A DNA stretch of 64,000 nt from Alteromonas stellipolaris (GTDB lineage: Bacteria; Pseudomonadota; Gammaproteobacteria; Enterobacterales; Alteromonadaceae): NCBI RefSeq assembly GCF_001562115.1, contig NZ_CP013926.1, forward strand, positions 1,116,001 through 1,180,000, written 5' to 3'. Below are positions 1-9,227 of the stretch, piece by piece; the first letter of the stretch is position 1, and every line of letters starts with the position of its first letter. Under the pieces are notes generated by a model. It ran no database searches, was not told the origin of the DNA, and saw nothing but the letters and a program-made list of their open reading frames with translations. A program made the position numbers and the translations under genes.

Positions 1-49
1 CACCTCAAAATATGAAAAATATCAACGTAACGATAGAGAAGGAATTGTT

Positions 50-913
50 GTGATTAAATTTTCAAAGTGGGGCTCGGTAACTGCGCTTGTGTTAGCGAGT
101 TTGCTAGGCGGGTGTGCAACTCAGCAAGCTTCTCAACAAGTTGATCAAAATAATAATCAAGTACAAGATGCGGGCGACCCAAGGGATCCCCTAGAGCCAG
201 TAAACCGTGTAATGTGGGACTTCAACTGGGAAGTGTTAGACGCATACATACTGCGCCCGATCACGGTAGGTTATGTCACGGTGATGCCTCATTTTGCACG
301 TGTTGGCTTGTTCAACGCTGCTGAAAATCTGCAAGAGCCTGCAAACTTTATGAACAATATGTTTCAAGGCAAAGTGGACGACGGTATGGATAGCCTAGCC
401 CGCTTTGTGCTTAATTCGACCGTGGGACTATTCGGCACTATTGATGTTGCTAACCATATAGGTATAACCAAAAAAGAAGAAGAATTTGGCGAAACCATGG
501 GTAAATGGGGCGTAGGAACGGGACCATTCTTAATGTTACCTGCACTTGGTCCAAATGATCCTCGAAGCTTTTCCGGTAACGTTGTAGACGGTATGGTATA
601 CCCAATGGCAATTATTGATGGACAGTTTGCTATTGCACGGTATTTGGTATCCTTATTAGAGGGGCGTGCCTCACTGATTGACCAAGAGCAACAGCTAGAG
701 CAGTCGGTAGATGATTATGCATTTGTAAAAAATGCTTATTTCGAAAACCTTGCGTTTAAAGTTACAGACGGTAAAAGTGGTGATAAGGCGATAGAAGAAG
801 AACAGTTAGATGACTTCGCCGAGTTCGAAGCTATGCTTGAGTATGAAGAATTGGATGTTGAAGATGACTCTTCAACAGATGGCCCTGAAGAGGACGGCCC
901 TCAAGGTCATTAA
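50..913 (+). CDS. mlaA: MlaA (VacJ) outer-membrane lipoprotein of phospholipid asymmetry system
   Basis: 287 aa. MlaA is the outer-membrane component of the Mla pathway; it removes mislocalised phospholipids from the outer leaflet and passes them to periplasmic MlaC. A lipoprotein signal peptide ends at the lipobox LGGC with Cys22 as the lipidated residue. The family signature DPLEPVNRVMWDFN follows at about residues 46-59, and LNSTVGLFGTIDVA lies near 121-134. The last 40 residues are very acidic and longer than in E. coli MlaA (251 aa). The start is GTG at 50, preceded by an AGAAGGAA ribosome binding site. No other mla gene is in the window, which fits mlaA usually lying apart from mlaFEDCB. 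Function is confident from family motifs; the acidic tail has no assigned role. Confidence 0.93.
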   Translation: MIKFSKWGSVTALVLASLLGGCATQQASQQVDQNNNQVQDAGDPRDPLEPVNRVMWDFNWEVLDAYILRPITVGYVTVMPHFARVGLFNAAENLQEPANFMNNMFQGKVDDGMDSLARFVLNSTVGLFGTIDVANHIGITKKEEEFGETMGKWGVGTGPFLMLPALGPNDPRSFSGNVVDGMVYPMAIIDGQFAIARYLVSLLEGRASLIDQEQQLEQSVDDYAFVKNAYFENLAFKVTDGKSGDKAIEEEQLDDFAEFEAMLEYEELDVEDDSSTDGPEEDGPQGH

Positions 914-921
914 CTCTTAGC

Positions 922-962
922 TATTTAGCTTAGCTCTAGCTTGCAGCTAACTAAGCTAAATA
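922..962. repeat. 12-bp perfect inverted repeat after mlaA
   Basis: TATTTAGCTTAG (922-933) is perfectly matched by CTAAGCTAAATA (951-962) around a 17-base spacer that contains further AGCT words. It sits between the mlaA stop and the terminator. It may form an extra RNA stem stabilising the mRNA 3' end; role unknown. Confidence 0.5.
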
Positions 963-972
963 CCTAAAAGAC

Positions 973-1009
973 AAAAGCCCCTGAACGAAAATTCGTTGAG
1001 GGGCTTTTT
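973..1009. terminator. Bidirectional Rho-independent terminator between mlaA and galE
   Basis: AAAAGCCCCT pairs with AGGGGCTTTT around an inner ACGA/TCGT stem. It has a T-run on the plus side and an A-run on the minus side, so it can serve both convergent genes. Confidence 0.9.
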
Positions 1010-1064
1010 AGATTCTGCTCAGCGTATTGTTGTAAGCTGCCTCACTACATACACAATTGGCTAA

Positions 1065-2087
1065 CTAACCTTTAGGGTAACCCTGAGGATTTTGTGATTG
1101 CCAATTCCATGTGTCTGCACACATAGCTTCTAAGCCTTTCTCAGCGTGCCAATTCAATTCGGTGGCTGCCTTAGTTGGGTCTGCGTAACAAGCAGCTACA
1201 TCGCCACCACGGCGCGGTGCTATAGCATAAGGAATCGTTTTACCAGATGCCTTTTCAAAAGCTTTTATCATATCTAGCACTGAGTAACCTTGGCCGGTTC
1301 CCAAGTTGTATTTATCAAGACCCATATTTAAAGCAATTCTATCAATCGCTTTTAAGTGTCCATTAGCCAAGTCTTCTACGTGAATGTAATCACGTACGCC
1401 TGTACCATCATGGGTGTCGTAATCGTCACCAAATACACTAAGCTTTGCTAATTTCCCGGTAGCGACTTGTGATATATATGGCATAAGGTTGTTTGGAATA
1501 CCGTTAGGATCTTCACCAATGCTGCCTGATGCGTGGGCGCCTACTGGGTTAAAGTAACGAAGTAGCACAATGTTCCATTCGCTGTCTGATACAAACAAAT
1601 CAGCCAACACATGCTCTACCATTAACTTAGACATGCCGTAAGGGTTGGTTGGGTGTCCAGTCGCCATATCTTCCCGTAAAGGAAGGGCAGCAGGATCGCC
1701 ATATACTGTGGCAGAAGAGCTAAACACAATGTTCTTAACATTGTGCTTTTGCATTGATTTACACAGGGTAAGCGTGCCATAAACGTTATTTTCGTAGTAA
1801 GACAGGGGCTGCTGAACCGATTCTCCTACAGCTTTTAAACCCGCGAAGTGAATTACTGCGTAAATGCTGTGCTCACTGAAAATACCATCAAGCACGGCAG
1901 TGTCGCGAATATCACCTTGAACGAAAGTGACCGATTTTCCCGAGATAGCCTCAACGCGTCTCAGTGACTCTGCACTCGAATTCGCCAAGTTGTCGAGGAC
2001 AACAACGCTGTAATTTTGTTCGAGTAGTTGAAGTACAGTATGACTTCCAATGTATCCTGCGCCACCGGTAACCAAGATGGTTTTCAT
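1065..2087 (-). CDS. galE: UDP-glucose 4-epimerase
   Basis: 340 aa, the usual length for bacterial GalE (E. coli 338). It interconverts UDP-glucose and UDP-galactose in the cytosol with bound NAD, feeding Leloir metabolism and sugar-nucleotide supply. Visible motifs are the NAD-binding GGAGYIGSH at residues 8-16, the Ser-Ser-Ser-Ala-Thr-Val-Tyr-Gly active-site strand, and the YGMSK catalytic Tyr-Lys pair near residue 150. The ATG at 2087 has an ACAAGGAG ribosome binding site. The upstream small membrane-protein gene overlaps it by 4 bases, so they are probably cotranscribed. With galU at 12972 it can supply precursors for the nearby polysaccharide locus, though that link is inference. Confidence 0.95.
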   Translation of the reverse strand: MKTILVTGGAGYIGSHTVLQLLEQNYSVVVLDNLANSSAESLRRVEAISGKSVTFVQGDIRDTAVLDGIFSEHSIYAVIHFAGLKAVGESVQQPLSYYENNVYGTLTLCKSMQKHNVKNIVFSSSATVYGDPAALPLREDMATGHPTNPYGMSKLMVEHVLADLFVSDSEWNIVLLRYFNPVGAHASGSIGEDPNGIPNNLMPYISQVATGKLAKLSVFGDDYDTHDGTGVRDYIHVEDLANGHLKAIDRIALNMGLDKYNLGTGQGYSVLDMIKAFEKASGKTIPYAIAPRRGGDVAACYADPTKAATELNWHAEKGLEAMCADTWNWQSQNPQGYPKG

Positions 2088-2386
2088 GCATGCTCCTTGT
2101 CTGAATTAGGTGCCAAATATTTAGCACATATAGAATGTTGTATCGGTTTAACTAATAGCGGGTAGAGAAGAAATACGAGTCCCGCCCACAACAGTGATGT
2201 CCAGTTCGATGCGGTTTGTAATATAAGCACAAAAGCGGGTATGAAAACCAGTAGCTTGAGCACGTTCATGAGTGTTTTTTCTGGAACGGTCATCCGCGAT
2301 GCTGCTCTGTCTAAACGCTTAACGCGTTCGGTAAGAGGGAGACCCTTCAATTGAGGAATATTTCGGGTGGAAAAATAAAATTTCAT
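2084..2386 (-). CDS. Small conserved inner-membrane protein, function unknown
   Basis: About 100 aa from the chosen ATG at 2386. The N-terminal half is polar and basic ([20 protein letters not shown]), followed by two closely spaced hydrophobic segments (about 38-56 and 61-75) and a polar tail. The frame stays open to 2416, but that upstream start lies inside the hairpin that terminates the preceding transporter gene, so the inner ATG is preferred. The stop overlaps the galE start by 4 bases, suggesting translational coupling. It resembles small DUF-type proteins of Alteromonadales, but I cannot name the family with confidence. Confidence 0.6.
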   Translation of the reverse strand: MKFYFSTRNIPQLKGLPLTERVKRLDRAASRMTVPEKTLMNVLKLLVFIPAFVLILQTASNWTSLLWAGLVFLLYPLLVKPIQHSICAKYLAPNSDKEHA

Positions 2387-2397
2387 AGCGTACTCAA

Positions 2398-2433
2398 ATA
2401 AAAACCGCCGACACATATTGTGTAACGGCGGTT
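2398..2433 (-). terminator. Rho-independent terminator of the peptide transporter gene
   Basis: On the minus strand AACCGCCG (2433-2426) pairs with CGGCGGTT (2410-2403), with an inner CACA/TGTG stem, followed by TTTTATT. It lies about 100 bases past the transporter stop and before the start chosen for the small membrane protein. Confidence 0.85.
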
Positions 2434-2530
2434 ATTGTAGGTGATTGCAAGAAAGGTTAAAACCGCAATTGGTCTAATGAGTCCTTTTCAGCAGAATTTA
2501 CTCACCTTTTTAATATTCTCATTAATTAAG

Positions 2531-4057
2531 CTAGGCCTTCGATTCAACGCCTGCTTTTTCCCAAAAACGCGATTTTAGGCTGAGTAAGGCAATCACAATA
2601 CCGATAGCAATACTGAATAATGCGATTTGAAGGTAAAGGTTAGGCATTTCAGCTACATTCTCAGGATCAAAATTACCTGATAATAGTCCGGCAATAATGT
2701 TACCAATAGAGTAGGTTAAAACGAAAACCCCCATCATTTGACCCGCAAAGCGTTTGGGTGACAATTTACTTACCGCACTTAACGCAACAGGGCTTAAGCA
2801 CAGTTCACCTACAGTATGCAAAAAGTAGGTAGTTACTAACCACATAGGAGCTACTTTTAAACCTTGTGCAGCGTACTGAGAGGCCATAAACATAACCAAA
2901 AAGCCTGTCGCCATAATGACAAGGCCAATCGCACATTTCAGCGTGTATGATGGGTCAATCATGCGCTTGGCAAGATTAATCCAAAGGGCAGCAAAGAAAG
3001 GCGAAAGAATAATAATAAATAAGGAGTTTGAAAGCTGAAACCAGACAGTAGGGATGGTAGAAAGTCCAAACCACGATGTGAAGATTGAACCGGCAGATAA
3101 AGCTCTATCTGTATAGTTCTGTGCAAATAAGTTCAATGAAGAGCCAGCCTGCTCAAAGCCAGACCAAAAACACGCAGAAGCCAAGCAAACTAAAAATAAT
3201 GCCCACATGCGTCTTTTTTCATTATCGCTAAGCGCACCTTTAAAGTAGATAAAGCCAAAGTATAAGAAAAATACCGCGGTGAAAAATACCGCTACTTGCT
3301 GAGCAAGTAACAGAGGGTCAATAACAATTGTTCCCATGTGAGCAAGAACGATAACTACTACAGCTAAGGCTACGGTCGCGATAACTGCTGTCCACGCGGT
3401 TTTCTTAGCACTGCCGGTGTAGGGATTAGTTGGTGCAGTTGAATCTGAAGCTAACGACGAGTTAGTAAAGTAGTATTGAATGAGACCAATCGCCATACCA
3501 ATAGCTGCCGCACCGAAGGCATAATCCCAGCCCCAGTTTTCTTGCAAGTAACCTGTTACTAAATAAGCGATAAGAGAACCAATGTTTATACCCATATAAT
3601 AAAGGGCATAACCACTGTCTCTTCGAGCATCTTCATCGCCATATTGTTGTCCAACCATGGCTGAAATATTGGGTTTTAATAGACCAGTACCGGTTGCTAC
3701 AAGAATTAGACCTACAAAGAATAAGTTCTGTAGGTCGATAGCAAGTACTACATGCCCTAAAAAGATAATAATACCGCCGTACCACACGGCCTTTTTGCCA
3801 CCAATGAGGCGGTCAGATAACCAACCACCTGGTAAACCTAAAAAGTAAACTGCACCGGTATAGAGGCCATAGATTGCCCCAGCTGTTGCTACCGTAAAAC
3901 CAAGCCCTTGTGTTTGTAGGCTGGCTGTCATAAATAAAACAAGAAGGGCACGCATACCGTAATAACTCATGCGCTCCCACATTTCTGTGAAAAACAGCGT
4001 TCGAAGGCCCCCTGGATGGCCGAAAAAGCTGGTGTCGTTAGATTTTTTTATAGTCAC
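2531..4057 (-). CDS. POT/PTR-family proton-dependent oligopeptide transporter
   Basis: 508 aa, typical for bacterial DtpA/DtpB-type transporters of the major facilitator superfamily. These import di- and tripeptides with protons across the inner membrane. The diagnostic POT motif ExxER-x-YYG is present as EMWERMSYYG near residues 25-34. The GTG-initiated chain continues with about 12-14 hydrophobic segments, including GGWLSDRLIGGKKAVWYGG and GTGLLKPNISAMVGQQYG, characteristic of loop 2-3 and TM4 of this family. GGAATG lies 8 bases upstream of the GTG start. It is monocistronic, with its own terminator downstream. The exact peptide preference cannot be read from sequence. Confidence 0.9.
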   Translation of the reverse strand: MTIKKSNDTSFFGHPGGLRTLFFTEMWERMSYYGMRALLVLFMTASLQTQGLGFTVATAGAIYGLYTGAVYFLGLPGGWLSDRLIGGKKAVWYGGIIIFLGHVVLAIDLQNLFFVGLILVATGTGLLKPNISAMVGQQYGDEDARRDSGYALYYMGINIGSLIAYLVTGYLQENWGWDYAFGAAAIGMAIGLIQYYFTNSSLASDSTAPTNPYTGSAKKTAWTAVIATVALAVVVIVLAHMGTIVIDPLLLAQQVAVFFTAVFFLYFGFIYFKGALSDNEKRRMWALFLVCLASACFWSGFEQAGSSLNLFAQNYTDRALSAGSIFTSWFGLSTIPTVWFQLSNSLFIIILSPFFAALWINLAKRMIDPSYTLKCAIGLVIMATGFLVMFMASQYAAQGLKVAPMWLVTTYFLHTVGELCLSPVALSAVSKLSPKRFAGQMMGVFVLTYSIGNIIAGLLSGNFDPENVAEMPNLYLQIALFSIAIGIVIALLSLKSRFWEKAGVESKA

Positions 4058-4405
4058 GTTATCATTCCATATTAATTATGGTTGTTATAGTAGAGCGCTT
4101 AATACATACGCTCTTTTGATATAGGTCCAATATAGGATAAGCCGTTATACTAAAGCTCGAGTGAAGACACAAGATTTGGACGTTAAACTCCACTTTTAAG
4201 ACTGTCAAAAGCAAGTTTTGTTTGAAAATTGAGCGTTGTCGTTTAGGTTGTACTTTAGGAGTGTTATAGAGAGGCAGTTCAAATAATGAAAGAGAAAACA
4301 GCGTATTTTCTCCTGTTTACTTGAAAATTTGTATCGCACTTATATTACTAATCTTACTATGAACAGTTCTAAGTGCGATACAAATAAGTTTCTAGGTATT
4401 GACCC
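4058..4405. other. 348-base intergenic region between POT transporter and polysaccharide export operon
   Basis: It holds the promoter side of the POT transporter (a TATAAC -10-like word is readable upstream of its GTG on the minus strand) and, at its other end, the long inverted repeat at 4327-4385. I see no convincing gene; open frames here are a dozen codons or less. Confidence 0.5.
4327..4385 (-). terminator. Probable terminator / 16-bp inverted repeat after the kpsE-like gene
   Basis: ATTTGTATCGCACTTA (minus strand 4385-4370) is perfectly complementary to the segment 4342-4327, with a 27-base spacer. The minus-strand continuation is TTTTC. Its position 20 bases past the stop of the last gene of the operon suggests a terminator, but the long spacer is atypical, so a DNA or RNA binding site is also possible. 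Confidence 0.5.
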
Positions 4406-5530
4406 TTACAACTCTCTAATTGTGGCCAGTACAATTCGTATGATGCCATAAAGCAATAGAAGTATTACGCCAAATAAGACTAAGCTGTAAACGACCGTTG
4501 GATACTTATTATCATCTGGTAAGGTAGGCGACTCAATAGTCACCAAGTGTTGTAACTTTTGATAAGTTTCTACACGGGCATTTTCAAGAGTAATAAGTGA
4601 AGAAGAAAATGCCTGAATAGCCAACTGCAATTGAACCTGTAGGTTGCTGTATTGCGCCATTAGTTCACCGACAGAAAGGTCAGTGTCAGCGTTGTTTGGA
4701 TCTGAAGTACTAATCTGCTCTTTGCGTTTATTGATTTCACGTTGCAACGCACCGATTTCTCGCTTGATATTAATCACCTCAGGTGCAGCATCAGACATCA
4801 TGGTTGAAATGGTACTCAACTCTGCTTTCTTTTGTGCCAAGGTGGCTTCTAATGAAAACGCGATTTGCTGAAAAGCTGCGCCTTCCGCGGTGGGGTCCAG
4901 CACATTATATTTAGACTGAAAGCCTAAAATTTCTGTCTTAGCTTGTTGAAGTTTCTGCTCTACAATTTCGTGCTCGCCTTTAGCAAACGTCAGCTTCGAT
5001 TTGGCCAGATTGTTGTTGATATTGTTTATGAACTCTTCCGCTTTTACTACGATAGCTCGGTTTATGACTTGGGCGAATTCGGGGTTAAACGCACGTGTGC
5101 GAAGAGAAATAACAGAAGAAGCTGAATCTACACTCACTTCTACGTGGTCTAAATAAAACTGATAGAAGCTTTCTTGTTTATGAGAACTTGATAGACCACT
5201 AAAAAAGTCGGCCTCGTCAGACATATAATGTTCTCTTAGGTTAATAGTTTCATCTAAGTACTTAATCATATCTGCAGATTTGATATAGGCTTCTACTAAT
5301 TGACTTTCGTTGCTAAATCCACTGGAACCCATGCCTGCCGACATAAGTAATGAAGAAGGGTCAAAACTACTGCCGCCATCACTAGATTTTACGATTAACT
5401 GACTTTGACTCTCGTATTGAGGGGCTGCCCATACAATGAGATAGAAAGCATATAGAAACCAAGGTAGCACAAGCAAAAGAGTTTTGTGCTGTTTCATCAG
5501 GTCATTCAGTTTTGTAAGCGTTTTTTCCAC
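4406..5530 (-). CDS. kpsE: Capsule polysaccharide export inner-membrane protein, KpsE/BexC/CtrB type
   Basis: 374 aa. This polysaccharide co-polymerase-like protein spans the periplasm and links the ABC transporter KpsMT to the outer-membrane channel KpsD/Wza. One hydrophobic segment lies near residues 17-34, just before the conserved YESQSQLIVKSS element; a long helical periplasmic region with coiled-coil character (about 165-320) follows, then a second C-terminal membrane segment (VVYSLVLFGVILLLLYGIIR). The start is GTG. It is the last gene of the lipoprotein-kpsD-kpsM-kpsT-kpsE operon, 11 bases after the kpsT stop. The gene symbol is by family; the polysaccharide exported is unknown. Confidence 0.85.
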   Translation of the reverse strand: MEKTLTKLNDLMKQHKTLLLVLPWFLYAFYLIVWAAPQYESQSQLIVKSSDGGSSFDPSSLLMSAGMGSSGFSNESQLVEAYIKSADMIKYLDETINLREHYMSDEADFFSGLSSSHKQESFYQFYLDHVEVSVDSASSVISLRTRAFNPEFAQVINRAIVVKAEEFINNINNNLAKSKLTFAKGEHEIVEQKLQQAKTEILGFQSKYNVLDPTAEGAAFQQIAFSLEATLAQKKAELSTISTMMSDAAPEVINIKREIGALQREINKRKEQISTSDPNNADTDLSVGELMAQYSNLQVQLQLAIQAFSSSLITLENARVETYQKLQHLVTIESPTLPDDNKYPTVVYSLVLFGVILLLLYGIIRIVLATIREL

Positions 5531-5541
5531 GTTTGATAAAC

Positions 5542-6216
5542 CTATTTTAACGATTTTTTATTGGCTGCATCTTGCGTATACACGTCAATGCCTTCTTCGA
5601 GATCAGCGTAATAAGATAATTTTCCGTCATCAATAATAACGGTAGATGTACAGAACTCTCGAATTTGATCAAGTTCATGACTTACCATGATAACCCCCGC
5701 CGTTTCACTTTTTTCTTTAAGTGACGCTCTGGCTTTTTTTCTAAACAATGGGTCGCCTACAGATGTGGCTTCATCTATAAGATAGATGTCGAAATCGATA
5801 TTCATACAACAAGCAAACACAAACTTAGCCCGCATGCCTGAAGAGTAAGTGCGCACGGGTAAGTCAAAGCGCTTATCTAATTCAGCAAATGCTTGAACTT
5901 TTTCTTCGTATTCAGGCAACGACTTCACATTATTTATTCGTCCGATGAAGCGCGTATTTTCACGCCCTGTCATTTGTGGATGCACGCCAGTTTGAAGTGC
6001 TACCGGCCAAGACATCGCTTTATTAGTAAGTACGCGCCCCTTATCTGGGTATTCGCTTTTCGCTAACATACGAAACAAGGTTGATTTACCCGCGCCGTTT
6101 TTACCCAAGATGGCCACATTATTTTCAGTCGGGAAATCAAAATTGAGATTCTTAAAAATATATTGAGGCCCCATTTTGCTTGGATAGCTTTTTGTCACGT
6201 TTTCTAGTTTGATCAT
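5542..6216 (-). CDS. kpsT: Polysaccharide ABC transporter ATP-binding protein, KpsT type
   Basis: 224 aa from the ATG at 6216, matching KpsT length. It energises export of capsular polysaccharide across the inner membrane. Walker A is GKNGAGKS at residues 38-45; the ABC signature is reduced to YSSGMRAKF; Walker B with catalytic glutamate is FDIYLIDEA; the H-loop is VSHE. A longer GTG-started frame to 6237 is open, but the ATG start overlaps the kpsM stop as ATGA, the usual coupling, and has GGAAAAAGG upstream. It lacks the C-terminal extension of Wzt-type O-antigen ATPases, which supports the capsule type. Confidence 0.88.
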   Translation of the reverse strand: MIKLENVTKSYPSKMGPQYIFKNLNFDFPTENNVAILGKNGAGKSTLFRMLAKSEYPDKGRVLTNKAMSWPVALQTGVHPQMTGRENTRFIGRINNVKSLPEYEEKVQAFAELDKRFDLPVRTYSSGMRAKFVFACCMNIDFDIYLIDEATSVGDPLFRKKARASLKEKSETAGVIMVSHELDQIREFCTSTVIIDDGKLSYYADLEEGIDVYTQDAANKKSLK

Positions 6217-6992
6217 CGTGACAATACCTTTTTCCACGTAATGTGATAAAGAGAAAGGCTTAAGAATAAGAATACAAGGGTGATTTCTACCACAAAGCTA
6301 AAAGATACCCCTTTATGTCCGTAAGACTCAAAACAAGCATATCGGGCAAGCTCATTAAAATGCACAAGAGGATTCCAAGTGAAATATGGCCAGAGATATT
6401 CAGGCATATCTTGAAGGCTGAAAAATACACACGAGATAAACATCAAGGGACGTGTAAGCATTGACTTAATTTTGTCTACTTCAGGAACAAAAGCTTGCGC
6501 AATACCAAACACTAAGCCAATTGAAACAGAAAACAACCAAAGTAGGATATAAAGGGTGATCAACATCAGTGGATCATGAATCTCAAAGCCATCACCCAAA
6601 AGATAGAGTGCCAAAGCGAGTAGAGCGATAACTACGGTTTTTATTGATAATTCAACAAAGCCCGCAGTCACAACAGCTGCAAGCGGTTGAACCTGCCTGA
6701 AGGCATATAATGGTTTATTTCGTCGAATGGATGTTGATACCGACTGAAGGTTGGTAGTCAGTGTTTGGAGGCCGACTAACCCAATCATCATGAAAATGAA
6801 AAGTGGTATAGAGTGAACATCGTCGCCGCTTATCAAACCTCTTATAAAAGAAAGTGCAGCAATGAAAATAAAAGGTTCTATAAAGGCCCAGCTAAGACCA
6901 AATTTATCATTGAACTTGCTTTGAAACTCACGCAGGAAGAGTGCGAAAATCACACTTCTCCAAGCGTAAACTTGTTCTTTGAACGTTACCAT
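6213..6992 (-). CDS. kpsM: Polysaccharide ABC transporter permease, KpsM type (ABC-2)
   Basis: 259 aa, typical for KpsM/BexB/CtrC. It forms the inner-membrane pore that exports lipid-linked capsule chains. Six hydrophobic segments are visible. The N-terminal cytoplasmic element with LFLREFQSKFNDKFGLSWAF (residues about 18-37) and the late motif WNPLVHFNELARYACFESYG are characteristic of ABC-2 capsule permeases. The ATG at 6992 follows the kpsD stop by two bases and the 3' end overlaps kpsT by 4 bases, so kpsD-kpsM-kpsT is tightly coupled. Confidence 0.87.
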   Translation of the reverse strand: MVTFKEQVYAWRSVIFALFLREFQSKFNDKFGLSWAFIEPFIFIAALSFIRGLISGDDVHSIPLFIFMMIGLVGLQTLTTNLQSVSTSIRRNKPLYAFRQVQPLAAVVTAGFVELSIKTVVIALLALALYLLGDGFEIHDPLMLITLYILLWLFSVSIGLVFGIAQAFVPEVDKIKSMLTRPLMFISCVFFSLQDMPEYLWPYFTWNPLVHFNELARYACFESYGHKGVSFSFVVEITLVFLFLSLSLYHITWKKVLSR

Positions 6993-6994
6993 AA

Positions 6995-8821
6995 TTAATC
7001 TGTGGCTACGTTCGCAGCAATAGCGATTTGATACACGATTTGAGTAATATCTTTCACTGCTTGAAGCACTTTAGTATCAATGGCTGGCAGCACGATAATC
7101 TGGTCACCAGGTAATAAATGAGCACCACTGCCGTTAGCAGTTAAAATACCGTTATCGATATTGGCAAAAGCAACGTTCCCATTTTTGCGTACTATCAAAA
7201 TACGCTCATCTTCAGCGCGTTCGGTGAAACCACCTGCCCATGCAATATAGTCTTCGGTATCTGCATCAGGATTAAAAACGACTGATTGAGGAAGTAAAAC
7301 CTCACCACCAATATGAATAAGATCCGTAATTTCTGGGATCACAATAGTGTCATTTGGCTCTAAAAGAATGTTCGCAGTGTCGCCATTTTCAGACACAACC
7401 ACTCGGCCTTGTGGTTCAACTTGGCGGGCTCTCGCAATAAAGTCAGCCACAAGTTGAGCTTCCTGTGCACGTATTGCTCCCTCACCTGTAGAACTGATGG
7501 GGGCAGTGTACATACTGCGCTCCAAACGCTCCAAACCTTGCTCAATAATCTCTTTTTGTTTTATCGCAACACTTTCTCGCAGAAGATAGATATTTTGCGT
7601 ATCAGATAAGGTTGTGTCCGCTTCAATATGATCCAGCACATCAAGTAAACGTGTGCCCTTGTCTACCATCAATTGTGATGCACCTGAGAATGCGCCAGCT
7701 ACGTTAATTCGATAGATTTGTGCTTCGTTGTCGGCCACGTACTCAACAGTGTCACCAGCCTTAAGCGGCAGAGCTTCAAAGTCGGCTAAGCTTAAGTAGC
7801 GTGCAAATTGCTTATTATCCCTAACGCCAGCGACTGATGCGTGAGAAGCAAACTCGCCAGGACGCGCAAAGTAGTTTACTACTTCACCGGTGAGTTCTTC
7901 GTCTGAAAACTCAAAGGTAAAACTGTTTCGAGCACCGGTTTCAACCACAATAGTATTGCCAATAGGGCGTACTAAAATGGTATCGCCATCTTTAAAAGAA
8001 ATTTTTGGCAGTTTACCGTTTCTGAAAAATGCATATAAATCAGCGGTAGCTATAACTTCATTATTGCGAATAACATCAATTTTTCGGAAGCTGCCACGTT
8101 GAAAATCGATACCGCCGGCCCGTTTTAAATAATACAACACGCTGTCGGATGCTAGGCCCGCATATTGCCCTGGTCGTAATATTGGGCCAGAAACGTAAAC
8201 TGCCACAGGCGTTGAAGTGAGTAGGTTGACGTATACATTTACATCGTTGGTATAGACCTGACGAATTTTACTACTTACTGTTTGGTTTACTGTACCCGCT
8301 GGCGTGTTAGCAACCCGAATTGGGCCAATATTGGGTATAAATATGTTGCCTTGATTATCAACAGTGGAAACATCTGAATAATTGATTGCACCCCAAAGCC
8401 ATATAGAAATTTTATCCCCAGGGGCAACCAGATAGTTATCGTTTAATCCTGTGGTTCTCTCAGATTCGAAACCACCAAGAAATAAGTTCGCAGCAAACGG
8501 AGGGTTGGCCATTGCTTGTTGTTGCGGGAAAACACTTTCAATAGTCGGCTCGCCTGGAAGAGAAAGGCCACTTCTTGGCTGAGTGCTAAATTGCCCCATT
8601 GTATTTTGCGTGCTACCTGCGCCTGGCAATGTACGTTGGCTTTGAACGCTGAGAGGAGACACGCCGGCTGCAGCATTAGAGGTTGATGACGAGCCTGTCT
8701 GTTGGGCTCGTTGTCTTAGCTGTTCTATTTGCTCTGCACTCTGAGCATTCACCGTTTGAGAAAATAAACCGATTGAAAGTACAGCTGCGGCGGTAAAAGA
8801 AATTAAATTTAACAACTTCAA
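6995..8821 (-). CDS. kpsD: Polysaccharide export outer-membrane protein, KpsD/Wza family with SLBB domains
   Basis: 608 aa. It forms the periplasmic and outer-membrane channel for capsule export. The signal peptide (residues 1-26, cleavage after VNA) is followed by a Gln/Ser-rich linker, the Poly_export domain starting at NYLVAPGDKISIWLWGAINY (about 129-148), and repeated beta-grasp SLBB-like units with YVSGPILRPGQYAG and IHIGGEVLLPQSVVFNP. The start is TTG, with GAGGAG overlapping the end of the preceding lipoprotein gene; one base separates the genes. It lacks an obvious lipobox, unlike Wza, which fits KpsD. The symbol is by family. Confidence 0.85.
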   Translation of the reverse strand: MKLLNLISFTAAAVLSIGLFSQTVNAQSAEQIEQLRQRAQQTGSSSTSNAAAGVSPLSVQSQRTLPGAGSTQNTMGQFSTQPRSGLSLPGEPTIESVFPQQQAMANPPFAANLFLGGFESERTTGLNDNYLVAPGDKISIWLWGAINYSDVSTVDNQGNIFIPNIGPIRVANTPAGTVNQTVSSKIRQVYTNDVNVYVNLLTSTPVAVYVSGPILRPGQYAGLASDSVLYYLKRAGGIDFQRGSFRKIDVIRNNEVIATADLYAFFRNGKLPKISFKDGDTILVRPIGNTIVVETGARNSFTFEFSDEELTGEVVNYFARPGEFASHASVAGVRDNKQFARYLSLADFEALPLKAGDTVEYVADNEAQIYRINVAGAFSGASQLMVDKGTRLLDVLDHIEADTTLSDTQNIYLLRESVAIKQKEIIEQGLERLERSMYTAPISSTGEGAIRAQEAQLVADFIARARQVEPQGRVVVSENGDTANILLEPNDTIVIPEITDLIHIGGEVLLPQSVVFNPDADTEDYIAWAGGFTERAEDERILIVRKNGNVAFANIDNGILTANGSGAHLLPGDQIIVLPAIDTKVLQAVKDITQIVYQIAIAANVATD

Positions 8822-8822
8822 C

Positions 8823-9227
8823 TTATTCTCCTCGTGATTGAGCCGAGGCTACTAATGGGCTCAAAATAGACCAAGCTCCGTCGCGTTTACAGACGATAAG
8901 CTTGTCTTTTGTATATTCGTTTTCGGGCTGGGTGGCAGAAAGCGTAGCTTGAAATCGAATGCAGTCGTTACCGGTTGCCGAGGTATACAATTTAGTCGCT
9001 TGGTAATCAATGCCTTCAAGCATAATCTGAATATTCTGCCCCTGACTAAACGATGAATTTAAATTTGGAATGCTTATTGCTACATCTTCTTCGGCAGACA
9101 AAGAGTATGCTAGCGATGCGTGTACTAGTGGAATATCGGCGGTTGTCGATTTAGGTACATTACTGCACGCCGCGAGCAAGCTGGTAAGCGCAACAAGTAA
9201 GAAAGCCCTTTTTTGCGTATTTAACAT
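8823..9227 (-). CDS. Small lipoprotein heading the polysaccharide export operon
   Basis: 134 aa with a clear lipoprotein signal: the hydrophobic stretch at 8-20 and lipobox LAAC, lipidated Cys21. The mature part is about 114 residues with two more cysteines (NDCIRF and IVCKRD) that could form a disulphide. I do not recognise a family. It is the first gene of the export operon, with kpsD starting one base after its stop, so a role in assembly or anchoring of the export machine is plausible inference. The promoter lies in the 421-base divergent region upstream. Confidence 0.7.
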   Translation of the reverse strand: MLNTQKRAFLLVALTSLLAACSNVPKSTTADIPLVHASLAYSLSAEEDVAISIPNLNSSFSQGQNIQIMLEGIDYQATKLYTSATGNDCIRFQATLSATQPENEYTKDKLIVCKRDGAWSILSPLVASAQSRGE

